From Niveibacterium sp. 24ML (lineage in GTDB: Bacteria; Pseudomonadota; Gammaproteobacteria; Burkholderiales; Rhodocyclaceae): a DNA stretch of 64,000 nt. Each line of letters starts with the position of its first letter. Positions within the stretch are counted from its first letter, which is position 1. Both the position numbers and the translations under genes were made by a program. Shown piece after piece: positions 26,567 through 34,681 of this stretch. Location: assembly GCF_026586805.1 (NCBI RefSeq), contig NZ_JAPFHA010000001.1, forward strand, positions 186,001 through 250,000. The letters are read 5' to 3'. The notes below the pieces were generated by a model, which was not told the origin of the DNA, ran no database searches, and saw only the letters and a program-made list of their open reading frames with translations.

Positions 26567-26582
26567 TGTGCCAATGCCTACA
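26567..26582. promoter_or_regulatory. NifA activator site shared by nifQ and nifE
   Basis: TGT-GCCAATGCCT-ACA is an exact NifA site, 67 bp from the nifE -24 GG and 43 bp from the nifQ -24 GG, in the middle of the divergent region. Confidence 0.72.
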
Positions 26583-26647
26583 TTTTGTCGGATTCGCCAC
26601 GCGGGCCCGGCACCCGGAATGCAGGCCGAGCGGGCCTTGCGGGGGGC

Positions 26648-26663
26648 GGGCACAGCGCTTGCA
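26648..26663 (+). promoter_or_regulatory. sigma54 promoter of nifE
   Basis: GGGCACAGCGCTTGCA matches TGGCACG-N4-TTGCA well (GG at 26649, GC at 26661). The predicted start near 26674 rules out any translation start upstream of that point. Confidence 0.8.
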
Positions 26664-26696
26664 AAGAGGGGGGCAAGATCCAGCCAGGCCACGACA

Positions 26697-28091
26697 GTGA
26701 AAGCCTCCGACATCACCGCCCTGCAAAACGAACCCGCTTGCGCCCATAACAAGGACGAGAAGAGCGGCTGCGCGCGCCCCAAACCGGGCGCCACGGCAGG
26801 CGGCTGCAGCTTCGACGGCGCGCAGATCGCGTTGCTGCCGATCGCCGATGTCGCGCACATCGTGCACGGGCCGATAGGCTGCGCCGGCAATTCGTGGGAC
26901 AACCGCGGCACCCGCTCATCCGGGCCGGCGCTCTACCGCACTGGCATGACGACCGATCTGAGCGAGCAGGACGTGATCATGGGGCGCGGCGAAAAGCGCC
27001 TGTTCCATGCCATCAAGCAGGCGATCGACGAGCACGCGCCGGCCGCCGTCTTCGTGTACGCCACCTGCGTCACCGCGCTGATCGGCGACGACCTTGGTGC
27101 GGTGTGCAAGGCGGCCCAGGCGCGCTGGGGTGTGCCGGTGGTGCCGGTGGACTGCGCAGGCTTCTACGGCAGCAAGAATCTGGGCAACCGCATCGCGGGC
27201 GAAACCATGCTCGAGCATGTGATCGGCACCCGCGAGCCTGAACCGGTGTCGGTGGCCTGGGTGCCGGGCCAGCGGGTTCACGATGTGAGCCTGATCGGCG
27301 AGTACAACATCGCCGGCGAATTCTGGAATGTCGCGCCGCTGTTCGACGAACTCGGGCTGCGCATCATCGGCACGCTATCGGGCGATTCGCGCTATCGCGA
27401 GGTGCAGACGCTGCACCGCGCCGAAGCGAGCATGGTGGTGTGCGCCAAGGCACTGCTGAACGTTGCACGCAAGCTGGAGAAACGCTGGGGCGTGCCCTAC
27501 TTCGAAGGCAGTTTCTACGGCGTGGCCGATACGTCTGAGGCGCTGCGCGCCTTCGCCGGCTTGCTGCGCGATGCGGATCTGAGTGCGCGCACCGAAGCGC
27601 TGATCGCCCGCGAGGAAGCCTGGATCAACGCCGCGCTCGAACCTTGGCGTGAGCGCCTGCACGGCAAGCGCGTGCTGCTCTACACCGGCGGCGTGAAGTC
27701 GTGGTCCATCGTCTCGGCGCTGCAGGATCTAGGCATGCAGGTCGTTGCCAGCGGCACCAAGAAGTCCACCGCCGAGGACAAGGCACGCATTCGCGATCTG
27801 ATGGGCGACGACGCCGTGATGATCGAGGACGGCAGCCCCAAGGCCTTGCTCACCGCATACAAGGACTTGCGCGCCGACATCCTCATCGCCGGCGGTCGCA
27901 ACCTCTACACCGCGCTGAAGGCACGCATCCCCTTCCTCGACATCAACCAGGAACGCGAGTTCGGCTACGCCGGCTATCGCGGCATGCTGGAACTGGCACG
28001 CCAGCTTGCGCTGAGCCTCGAAAGCCCGGTCTGGGAAGCGGTGCGCAAGCCGGCGCCCTGGGCCATTGGCAGCAAAGCGGAAGGAGCCTGA
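26697..28091 (+). CDS. nifE: FeMo-cofactor scaffold protein NifE
   Basis: A 464-aa scaffold subunit, homologous to NifD, on which NifB-co becomes FeMo-co. It starts with GTG ([15 protein letters not shown]), because homology begins there and the sigma54 promoter fires only 23 bases upstream. [46 protein letters not shown] is the conserved N-terminal Cys region. [12 protein letters not shown] and [18 protein letters not shown] follow. A GTG start with a weak binding site may limit expression. The nifN ATG follows its stop by one base. Confidence 0.96.
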   Translation: MKASDITALQNEPACAHNKDEKSGCARPKPGATAGGCSFDGAQIALLPIADVAHIVHGPIGCAGNSWDNRGTRSSGPALYRTGMTTDLSEQDVIMGRGEKRLFHAIKQAIDEHAPAAVFVYATCVTALIGDDLGAVCKAAQARWGVPVVPVDCAGFYGSKNLGNRIAGETMLEHVIGTREPEPVSVAWVPGQRVHDVSLIGEYNIAGEFWNVAPLFDELGLRIIGTLSGDSRYREVQTLHRAEASMVVCAKALLNVARKLEKRWGVPYFEGSFYGVADTSEALRAFAGLLRDADLSARTEALIAREEAWINAALEPWRERLHGKRVLLYTGGVKSWSIVSALQDLGMQVVASGTKKSTAEDKARIRDLMGDDAVMIEDGSPKALLTAYKDLRADILIAGGRNLYTALKARIPFLDINQEREFGYAGYRGMLELARQLALSLESPVWEAVRKPAPWAIGSKAEGA

Positions 28092-28092
28092 G

Positions 28093-29499
28093 ATGGCCGA
28101 AGTCATCAAACGCAGCAAGCCGCTGGCGGTCGACCCGCTCAAAACCAGCTCAACGCTCGGCGCTTGCCTCGCCTTCCTCGGCCTGCAGCGCGCGATACCG
28201 CTGATGCATGGCGCGCAGGGCTGCACCGCGTTCGGCAAGGTCTTCCTGGTACGGCACTTCCGCGAAACGATTCCGCTGCAGACCACGGCGATGGATCAGA
28301 TCGCCACCGTGATGAGCTCGGACGAGAACGTCATCGAAGGCCTGAAAACCCTGTGCGAGAAGAGCGCACCCGACGTGATCGGCCTGCCCACCACCGGCAT
28401 CTCGGAAACCCAGGGCAGTGATGTGCACCGCCTGGTGCGCGAGTTCCGCGCCGCGTATCCGCAGTACGCGCACATCGCCATCGTGGCGGTGAATACGCCG
28501 GACTACGTCGGCAGCCAGGAAAGCGGCTATGCGCTGGCGCTCGAAGCGATCATCCGCGACATGGTGCCGCACACGCGCCACGCAGGCCGCCGCCACCGGC
28601 AGGTGAATGTGCTGCCAAGCGCCGCGCTGACACCGGGCGACATCGAAGTGATCAAGGACTGGTGTGCCGAATTCGGCCTGCGTGCCGTCGTGCTGCCGGA
28701 TCTGGGCGACTCGCTCGACGGCCACCTGATCGAAGCCGAACACACGCCGCTGACGCTCGGCGGCACACCACGCAGCGAGATCGCCGCAATGGGCGAATCG
28801 ATTGCGACGCTGGTAATCGGCGACTCGCTGGGCCGTGCCGCCGACGCGCTGCTGCGGCAAACCGGCGTGCCCGATGTGCGCTTTGGCCACCTGATGGGGC
28901 TCGACGCCTGCGACCGCTTCACCCAGACCCTCGCCGAACTGAGCGGCAACGCGGTGCCGCCGCGCATCGAACGCGCCCGCGCGCAATTGCAGGACGCAAT
29001 GGTCGACAGCCACTTCATGACCGGCTTCCTGCGCGTGGCGATTGGTGGCGAGCCCGACATGCTCGCCGGCATGGTGGCCTTGCTGCATGGCGCCGGCTGC
29101 GAAGTGGTGGCCGCCGCCACGCCGGTAAAGGCCGACTCGCTCGCTGCCCTGCCCTGCGCCACGGTGCAGGTGGGCGATCTGCAGGATCTGGAACAGGCCG
29201 CGCGCGCAGCGCAGGCGCAACTTCTGATCGGCAGCTCGCACGCGGTGCAGTGCGCCGAGCGACTTGGCGTACCGCTGCTGCGCGCCGGCTTTCCGCAGTA
29301 CGACCGGCTCGGCGGTTTCGCGCGGGCCTGGGTGGGCTACGGCGCCGCGCGCCAGGCCCTCTTCGACCTCTCAAATCTCGTCCTGGAGCATCACCATGAC
29401 ATCCCTGCCTACCGATCCGTGTTCTGGTCAGGCGGACCCCGCGACCGCGAAGAACACCCCCTCGCTTCGCAAAGTCGCGCTGGCCTGGTCCGCCACTGA
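28093..29499 (+). CDS. nifN: FeMo-cofactor scaffold protein NifN
   Basis: A 468-aa NifK homologue that completes the NifEN scaffold. PLKTSSTLGACLAFLGLQRAIPLMHGAQGCTAFGKVFLVRHF and VIGLPTTGISETQGSD are typical. AAGGAG precedes the ATG at 28093. The reading frame continues about 30 codons beyond the usual end (LVLEHHHDIPAYRSVFW) and overlaps nifX by 104 bases; either the tail is real or nifN was extended by loss of its normal stop. Confidence 0.95.
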   Translation: MAEVIKRSKPLAVDPLKTSSTLGACLAFLGLQRAIPLMHGAQGCTAFGKVFLVRHFRETIPLQTTAMDQIATVMSSDENVIEGLKTLCEKSAPDVIGLPTTGISETQGSDVHRLVREFRAAYPQYAHIAIVAVNTPDYVGSQESGYALALEAIIRDMVPHTRHAGRRHRQVNVLPSAALTPGDIEVIKDWCAEFGLRAVVLPDLGDSLDGHLIEAEHTPLTLGGTPRSEIAAMGESIATLVIGDSLGRAADALLRQTGVPDVRFGHLMGLDACDRFTQTLAELSGNAVPPRIERARAQLQDAMVDSHFMTGFLRVAIGGEPDMLAGMVALLHGAGCEVVAAATPVKADSLAALPCATVQVGDLQDLEQAARAAQAQLLIGSSHAVQCAERLGVPLLRAGFPQYDRLGGFARAWVGYGAARQALFDLSNLVLEHHHDIPAYRSVFWSGGPRDREEHPLASQSRAGLVRH

Positions 29500-29929
29500 C
29501 CGCGAGCCGGGCACGCTGCGGGTGGCTTTTGCCAGCCGCGACCGCACCCATGTGGATCAGCACTTCGGCGCCGCCGAGGGCTTCGTCCTCTACGCGGTCG
29601 ACGCGGAGCGTGCCCGGCTGGCGGGGGTGCTGGAGTTCGCCCCCGAGAGCATGGACGGCAACGAGAGCAAGCTCGCGCAGAAGATCGAGGCGCTCAAGGG
29701 CTGTGCGGCGGTGTACTGCCTTGCGGTGGGCGGCTCTGCGGTGCGCCAGCTGCTCGCCGCCGACATCCAGCCGATGCGCCTGGATGCGCAAAGCGCGATC
29801 GAGCCGCTGCTCGTGTCGCTACGCCGCGCGATCAGCGATGGCGGGGTGCACTGGATCGAGCGACGCATCAATCGCGACGACGCAGAAGACCGTTTTGAAC
29901 GCATGGCCGCCGAGGGGTGGGACGAATGA
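29396..29929 (+). CDS. nifX: NifX, FeMo-co/NifB-co carrier protein
   Basis: A 177-aa protein with the NifX/NafY-type cofactor domain: LRVAFASRDRTHVDQHFGAAEGFVLYAVD around residues 40-68, with the cofactor-site His in DQHFG, and CAAVYCLAVGGSAVRQLL. It binds NifB-co and VK-cluster intermediates and passes them to NifEN. The ATG at 29396 has GGAG eight bases upstream but lies inside nifN; no later start keeps the domain whole. Its stop overlaps the next ATG. Confidence 0.93.
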   Translation: MTSLPTDPCSGQADPATAKNTPSLRKVALAWSATDREPGTLRVAFASRDRTHVDQHFGAAEGFVLYAVDAERARLAGVLEFAPESMDGNESKLAQKIEALKGCAAVYCLAVGGSAVRQLLAADIQPMRLDAQSAIEPLLVSLRRAISDGGVHWIERRINRDDAEDRFERMAAEGWDE

Positions 29930-30360
29930 TCGAGCGCCGCGCACGGGTCATCGCCCGCAACGCCACCACGATGCAAGTGGCGGTGGAAGCCGCCAGCGCC
30001 TGCGCCGCCTGCGGCGCGCGTAAGGCCTGTCAGGGCGACGCGGCCGAGCGCCTGATCACCCTGCCGGCTGCGCCCGGCGTGGCCGCTGGTGAAGCGGTAT
30101 CGCTCTCGCTTGATCTGCAGCGCCTCACGCAAGGTGCATTGCTCGCCTACCTGCTGCCTGCGTCGTGCCTGCTCGCTGGCGCACTGATTGGCGAAACCCT
30201 GCAAGGCAGCAACCTGGGCGCCATGCTCGGCGCCTCGCTCGGCCTGCTTGCCGGCCTGGTCGGCGCGCGACAGCTGAGCCGCCGGCTTGGCGATGCCTGG
30301 GCCCAACCGAGCGTTACGGCTTGTCATTCCCCCACTGTAGTCCGGAGCACTCAACCATGA
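29926..30360 (+). CDS. RseC/MucC-family membrane protein in the nif operon
   Basis: A 144-aa protein. MIERRARVIARNATTMQVAVE leads into a Cys motif CAACGARKAC near residue 26, then two hydrophobic segments (ALLAYLLPASCLLAGALIGE and AMLGASLGLLAGLVGA). This is the RseC fold, seen in SoxR-reducing and Rnf systems. ATGA overlap with nifX means coupled translation. In this place it may help an Rnf-type complex or a membrane redox step that feeds nitrogenase; that is inference. Confidence 0.82.
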   Translation: MIERRARVIARNATTMQVAVEAASACAACGARKACQGDAAERLITLPAAPGVAAGEAVSLSLDLQRLTQGALLAYLLPASCLLAGALIGETLQGSNLGAMLGASLGLLAGLVGARQLSRRLGDAWAQPSVTACHSPTVVRSTQP

Positions 30361-30818
30361 ACACAGCAGTCACCACCGACCCGCTATTCGAAACGGATTT
30401 CATGCGCGAGATGCTGCGCCAGATGCGCGCACTCGACAGCTACGGCGTGCACGACGGAAAGACTGCCGAGCAGCTGCTCGGCCCCTTCGTGCTAACGAAA
30501 GAAGCGCGCGCGGCGATTCCGGTACTGGGCGACCCGGATGAAGTGGCGCTCTCGCGCATCCGCGCCTTCTACAACGCGATTGCGGTGCTGATCGAAAAGG
30601 AGTGCGGCAGCATGGCCGTGCCGCTGGTGCACCTGTCGCACGAAGGCTTTGGCCGCGTGCTGATCACGGTGGGCCGCCTGGTCGCGCTCGACCGCCGCTT
30701 GCGCGATGTGCACCGCTTTGGCTTCGACAGTTTCTCGAAGATGAAGACCGAAGCCGACACCCAGCTTGCGCTCGCGATTGAGCTGGTGGGTCGCCACCCC
30801 GACGTGGCCGGTCTGTAG
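30357..30818 (+). CDS. NifX-associated nitrogen fixation protein (DUF269)
   Basis: A 153-aa protein. FETDFMREMLRQMRALDSYGVHD and the later GFGRVLITVGRLVALDRRLRDVHRFGF are the DUF269 hallmarks. It is nearly always encoded after nifX. The exact role is unknown; it is thought to help cofactor assembly. ATGA overlap with the preceding gene. Confidence 0.92.
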   Translation: MNTAVTTDPLFETDFMREMLRQMRALDSYGVHDGKTAEQLLGPFVLTKEARAAIPVLGDPDEVALSRIRAFYNAIAVLIEKECGSMAVPLVHLSHEGFGRVLITVGRLVALDRRLRDVHRFGFDSFSKMKTEADTQLALAIELVGRHPDVAGL

Positions 30819-30830
30819 GCGAGGCACGAG

Positions 30831-31040
30831 ATGGATGACGCCACCCGCGCCGCACTCGACAAGGACGTGAAACGGCTCAAGCGCATCGCCGCTGAGTGGG
30901 CCGGCCAACTGCACGACCTGGTCGAAGACCGCCTGCCGGCCGCCTACGCCGAGATCCCCGGCATTGCGCAGTCGACCTTCGACGCCTGCAAGGCCTGGGC
31001 CGACGCCGATGCGCGGCTGCGTGCCGCCACTACCGATTAG
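30831..31040 (+). CDS. CCE_0567-like small metalloprotein (DUF683)
   Basis: A 69-aa all-helical protein (DKDVKRLKRIAAEWAGQLHDLVEDRLPAAY), the family that follows the DUF269 gene in most nif clusters. The cyanobacterial member is a metal-binding helical dimer. It has one Cys. It lies 12 bp after the DUF269 gene. Confidence 0.88.
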   Translation: MDDATRAALDKDVKRLKRIAAEWAGQLHDLVEDRLPAAYAEIPGIAQSTFDACKAWADADARLRAATTD

Positions 31041-31085
31041 TCCCCCCCGAATCATTCGATTCATTCACATCCCTGGAGTTTGAAA

Positions 31086-31391
31086 ATGGCAGACGAAATT
31101 ACAGGCATCACCCGCGGCGGCAAGCCATGGACCCCCGAGTTCGCGATTGCGCTGGACGCCAAGAAGTGCATCGGCTGTGGCCGTTGCTACAAGGTGTGCA
31201 CCCGCGACGTGCTGGAACTGATCGACCGCAGCGAAGACGACCTGCCGGAAGATGACGACGACGATGACAGCGAGAGCATTTCGTCGGTCATGGCGCTCGC
31301 CGACCCGATGGACTGCACCGGCTGCGGCGCCTGCAGCCGCGTCTGCCCGAAAGACTGCTTCACCCACAGCCCTCTGCCGCTCGCAGCCTGA
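31086..31391 (+). CDS. fdxB: nif-specific ferredoxin III (FdxB type)
   Basis: A 101-aa 2[4Fe-4S] ferredoxin. ITGITRGGKPWTPEFAIALD is the typical FdxB head. CIGCGRCYKVC (residues about 30-40) and CTGCGACSRVCPKDC (about 78-92) bind the clusters. A very acidic linker (DDLPEDDDDDDSES) separates them; FdxB proteins usually have a milder version. It is last in the nifENX unit and is followed by a strong hairpin. It is a likely electron donor for cofactor synthesis or for NifH. Confidence 0.93.
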   Translation: MADEITGITRGGKPWTPEFAIALDAKKCIGCGRCYKVCTRDVLELIDRSEDDLPEDDDDDDSESISSVMALADPMDCTGCGACSRVCPKDCFTHSPLPLAA

Positions 31392-31410
31392 GCCAGGCTG
31401 CCCGCAAGCA

Positions 31411-31448
31411 GGCGCCACCGGCCCCGCCCCCGCGCGGCCGGTGGCGCC
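31411..31448 (+). terminator. Strong hairpin after fdxB
   Basis: GGCGCCACCGGCC and GGCCGGTGGCGCC form a perfect 13-bp stem with a 12-nt loop, followed by GCTTTGC. It probably ends the nifE unit before the separate nifU promoter. Confidence 0.72.
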
Positions 31449-31512
31449 GCTTTGCACCCGGCGCGTGTAAACCGCAAGCGATTCAGCCTTGTGGGGTTTA
31501 CGAACAGCGCCC

Positions 31513-31528
31513 TGTCGCAAGTCCGACA
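31513..31528 (+). promoter_or_regulatory. NifA upstream activator site of nifU
   Basis: TGT-CGCAAGTCCG-ACA is an exact TGT-N10-ACA site 65 bp before the nifU -24 GG. Confidence 0.75.
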
Positions 31529-31591
31529 ATCGCCCCGACAAACGTCGCCCCAAGCCCGGCTGCACGCGCCTTTGCGTCGCATCGCCCGGAT

Positions 31592-31607
31592 TGGCACACG
31601 CCTTGCG
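31592..31607 (+). promoter_or_regulatory. sigma54 promoter of nifU
   Basis: TGGCACACGCCTTGCG matches the consensus, with GG at 31593 and GC at 31605. It predicts a start near 31618 and a leader of about 50 bases. Confidence 0.85.
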
Positions 31608-31668
31608 TTGGTGTGCTGGCACGCACCCGGAATCGTGGTGCATCCGAAAAGTTGTCAAGGAGCCAGCC

Positions 31669-32571
31669 ATGTGGGACTACACCGAAAAGGTTAAAGAACA
31701 CTTCTTCAACCCACGCAACGCCGGCTCGCTCGAAAGCGCCAACGCCGTCGGTGATGTGGGTTCGATCCAATGCGGCGATGCGCTGCGCCTGATGCTCGAT
31801 GTTGACCCGGCAACCGAGATCATCCGCGATGCCCGCTTCCAGACCTTTGGCTGCGGCTCGGCGATTGCGTCCAGCTCGGCACTGACCGAGATCGTCAAGG
31901 GCAAGACGCTCGACGAAGCGCTGAAGATCAGCAACCAGGACATCGCGGCCTTTCTCGACGGCCTGCCGCCGGAGAAGATGCACTGCTCGGTGATGGGACG
32001 CGAAGCGCTGCAGGCCGCGATTGCGAACTACCGCGGCGAAGCCTGGCAAGACGATCACGAAGAAGGTGAGCTGATCTGCAAGTGCTACGCGATCGACTCG
32101 GCGCTGATCGAACGCGTGGTGCGCGAAAACGGACTCACCACGCTTGAGCAGGTCACCAACTTCACCAAGGCCGGCGGCGCCTGCGCCTCGTGCCACGAGA
32201 AGATTGAAGACGTACTCATCGGCATCGTCGCGGCCCGCTGCGAAGCCGGCGCGATCGAGGCCGCCCCGGCCGTGGCCGCGCCCGAACCGGTTGCCGCAGC
32301 GCCCGCCGAAAAGCCGCGCATGACCAACCTTCAACGCATGCGCAAGATCGAAGAGATCATCGAATCGGTCCGCCCGATGCTGCAAAAGGACAACGGCGAC
32401 ATCGAAGTGGTCGACATCGTCGGCAAGAACATCTACGTCAATCTGAAAGGCGCCTGCATGGGCTGCGCGCTAGAGGCGGCCACGCTCGGCGCGATCCAGC
32501 AAAAGCTGTTCGAGGATCTGGGCGAGTACGTGCGCCTCTTGCCCGCCAGCCAGCTCGAGATGGCGCGCTGA
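31669..32571 (+). CDS. nifU: Fe-S cluster assembly scaffold NifU
   Basis: A 300-aa three-domain NifU. Residues 1-125 are IscU-like (Cys in [16 protein letters not shown] and MHCSVMG). Residues about 130-195 are a BFD-like [2Fe-2S] domain (ICKCYAID...[11 protein letters not shown]). Residues about 225-300 are an Nfu-type domain with CMGC. A Pro/Ala-rich linker joins the last two. It builds [4Fe-4S] clusters for NifH and for NifB from sulfur supplied by NifS. AAGGAG precedes the ATG. Confidence 0.97.
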   Translation: MWDYTEKVKEHFFNPRNAGSLESANAVGDVGSIQCGDALRLMLDVDPATEIIRDARFQTFGCGSAIASSSALTEIVKGKTLDEALKISNQDIAAFLDGLPPEKMHCSVMGREALQAAIANYRGEAWQDDHEEGELICKCYAIDSALIERVVRENGLTTLEQVTNFTKAGGACASCHEKIEDVLIGIVAARCEAGAIEAAPAVAAPEPVAAAPAEKPRMTNLQRMRKIEEIIESVRPMLQKDNGDIEVVDIVGKNIYVNLKGACMGCALEAATLGAIQQKLFEDLGEYVRLLPASQLEMAR

Positions 32572-32615
32572 ACGCGCCGCCAGGAACATCCGACCCCCCA
32601 ACGGAGCGCCCGACC

Positions 32616-33824
32616 ATGAAACCGATCTATCTCGACAACAACGCCACCACGCCCTGCGACCCGGCCGTCGTTGAAGCCATGCTGCCCTTCTTTACCGAGC
32701 AGTTCGGCAACGCCTCATCAATCCACAGCTTCGGCAACCAGGTGGGCATCGCGCTGAAGAAAGCACGCGCGCAGATCCAGGCTTTGCTCGGCGCCGAGCA
32801 CGACTCGGAAATCATCTTCACCTCGGGCGGTACCGAGTCGGACAACACCGCGATTCTCTCCGCGCTCAAGGCCCAGCCCGATCGCAACCAGATCATCACC
32901 ACCGTGGTCGAACACCCCGCCGTGCTCGCCTTCTGCGACCGGCTGGAGAAGGAAGGCTACGTGGTGCACAAGCTGCGCGTGGATGGCCGCGGGCGGCTCG
33001 ACATGGACGAGTACCGCGCGCTGCTGACCGACCGCGTCGCGATCGTTTCGGTGATGTGGGCCAACAATGAAACCGGCACGATCTTCCCGGTCGAAGAGAT
33101 GGCCGAGTACGCGCACGCACGCGGCATCCAGTTCCACACCGACGCGGTGCAAGCGGTGGGCAAGCTGCCGATCGACCTGAAGCGCACCAAGATCGACATG
33201 CTTTCGCTCTCGGGCCACAAGCTGCATGCGCCCAAGGGCATCGGCGTGCTCTACCTGCGCCGCGGCACGCGCTTTCGCGCGCTGCTGCACGGCGGCCAGC
33301 AGGAACGCAGCCGCCGCCCCGGCACCGAAAACGCACCCGGCATCATCGCGCTCGGCAAGGCGGCGGAACTGGCCATGCAACACATGGATACCGAGAACAC
33401 CGACGTGCGCTACCTGCGCGACAAGCTTGAGAAAGGTATCCTCGCCCGAGTGCCACGCGCCTTCCCGAACGGCGATCTGCACTGCCGCCTGCCCAACACC
33501 AGCAACATCGCGTTCGAGTTCGTCGAAGGCGAAGGCATCCTGCTGTTGCTGAACAAGCTGGGCATCGCGGCCTCCAGCGGATCGGCCTGCACATCCGGCT
33601 CGCTTGAGCCCTCGCATGTGATGCGCGCGATGGGCATCCCCTACACCGCCGCGCACGGCAGCATCCGTTTCTCGCTCTCGCGTTACAACACACTCGAAGA
33701 AATCGAGCGCGTCATCGAAGCGGTGCCGCCGATCATCGAGCAGTTGCGCAAGATCTCACCCTACTGGGGCGAAGCCGGCCCCGCCGCGGACCCGGCCAGC
33801 CGCTTCCAGCCCGCCTACGCCTGA
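32616..33824 (+). CDS. nifS: Cysteine desulfurase NifS
   Basis: A 402-aa PLP enzyme that makes persulfide sulfur from cysteine for NifU. IYLDNNATTPCDPAVVEAMLPF starts the protein. SLSGHKLHAPKG carries the PLP lysine, and SSGSACTSGSLEPSHVM carries the catalytic Cys. GGAG lies before the ATG, 44 bp after nifU. The C-terminal 15 residues (EAGPAADPASRFQPAYA) are extra compared with short NifS forms. Confidence 0.97.
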   Translation: MKPIYLDNNATTPCDPAVVEAMLPFFTEQFGNASSIHSFGNQVGIALKKARAQIQALLGAEHDSEIIFTSGGTESDNTAILSALKAQPDRNQIITTVVEHPAVLAFCDRLEKEGYVVHKLRVDGRGRLDMDEYRALLTDRVAIVSVMWANNETGTIFPVEEMAEYAHARGIQFHTDAVQAVGKLPIDLKRTKIDMLSLSGHKLHAPKGIGVLYLRRGTRFRALLHGGQQERSRRPGTENAPGIIALGKAAELAMQHMDTENTDVRYLRDKLEKGILARVPRAFPNGDLHCRLPNTSNIAFEFVEGEGILLLLNKLGIAASSGSACTSGSLEPSHVMRAMGIPYTAAHGSIRFSLSRYNTLEEIERVIEAVPPIIEQLRKISPYWGEAGPAADPASRFQPAYA

Positions 33825-33830
33825 GCCAAG

Positions 33831-33863
33831 CGCGCGTCGCGGCCACCGCGGCTGCGACGCGCG
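33831..33863 (+). terminator. Hairpin after nifS
   Basis: CGCGCGTCGC and GCGACGCGCG are an exact 10-bp stem around 13 nt, six bases after the nifS stop. No long T-run follows (GAGCGGGTTTCC). Confidence 0.6.
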
Positions 33864-33904
33864 AGCGGGTTTCCATGGCCGCCGCACGGCGGCACAATCG
33901 GCGC

Positions 33905-34561
33905 ATGTGCGCCGACTACAACCCAGCACGGGCCCAGCATCTGGAACGGATGCAGATCGGCCCGCATGTCATTGCCCCACCGGGCTTCGCCTACCGCGAA
34001 ACCTTCCCCGGCGGCCTTGCGCCTTTCCTCGCCAACCTGCTGCCCGCTGAATGGCTGCCAGGCCTGTTCGGCATGGTGCCGCACTGGGGCGATCCGGCGA
34101 AGCTCGCGCGCATGACCTACAACGCCCGCAGCGAAACCGTGGCGGACAAGCCAAGCTTCCGCAATGCGTGGAGGTCGTGCCAGTTCGGCCTGATTCCGGC
34201 TGAAAGCCTGTTCGAGCCCAACTACGAAAGTGGCAAGGCGGTGCGCTGGCGGATCGAACGCCACGACGGCGCCCCTTTCATGCTGGCCGGCATCTGGGAG
34301 CAGCGCCGCCACGACGCCGGGCCGGCGCATTGGTCCTTCGCAATGCTGACGATCAACGCCGACGAGCACCCCTTGATGCGCCGCTTCCATAAACCGGGGG
34401 AAGAAAAGCGCGCCGTGGTCGTGCTTGATCCCGACGACTGCGAGGGCTGGCTGAGCGCGCGCACCGATGCGCAGGCGCGCAGCTTTCTGCGGCCCTTTGA
34501 TCCGGACCTGATGCGCGCCAGCGCCGATCCGCTCCCACCGCGTAGCAAGCCGTCGCGCTGA
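33905..34561 (+). CDS. SRAP-domain (YedK/HMCES-like) DNA-protein crosslink protein
   Basis: A 218-aa protein starting MC, so Cys2 becomes the N-terminal catalytic residue that links to abasic sites in single-stranded DNA. YNARSETVADKPSFRNAW and CQFGLIPAESLFEP carry the Asn and Glu of the family, and a His follows in INADEHPLMRRFHKP. The usual IHDRMPVIL segment is replaced by PGEEKRAVVVLDP, so it belongs to a divergent branch. The ATG at 33905 is required for Cys2. Confidence 0.87.
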   Translation: MCADYNPARAQHLERMQIGPHVIAPPGFAYRETFPGGLAPFLANLLPAEWLPGLFGMVPHWGDPAKLARMTYNARSETVADKPSFRNAWRSCQFGLIPAESLFEPNYESGKAVRWRIERHDGAPFMLAGIWEQRRHDAGPAHWSFAMLTINADEHPLMRRFHKPGEEKRAVVVLDPDDCEGWLSARTDAQARSFLRPFDPDLMRASADPLPPRSKPSR

Positions 34562-34681
34562 GCGCGGGGCAGGCGCCCGGACTCAAGTTCGCGCCGTCTT
34601 CGCCGTGATTGTTGTGGAGGAAGCCTCCGCAACGCGCGCCCGCCACGCGGTCTCCAAGGCACCCGCAATCCAAGAAGAACG

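Noticed and set aside
26526-26696. Longer NifE starting at 26526
   Set aside because: The sigma54 promoter lies inside this stretch and the sequence does not resemble NifE.
29264-29499. Frameshift between nifN and nifX
   Set aside because: Both frames have complete domains and nifX has its own binding site, so an overlap explains the data better than a frameshift.
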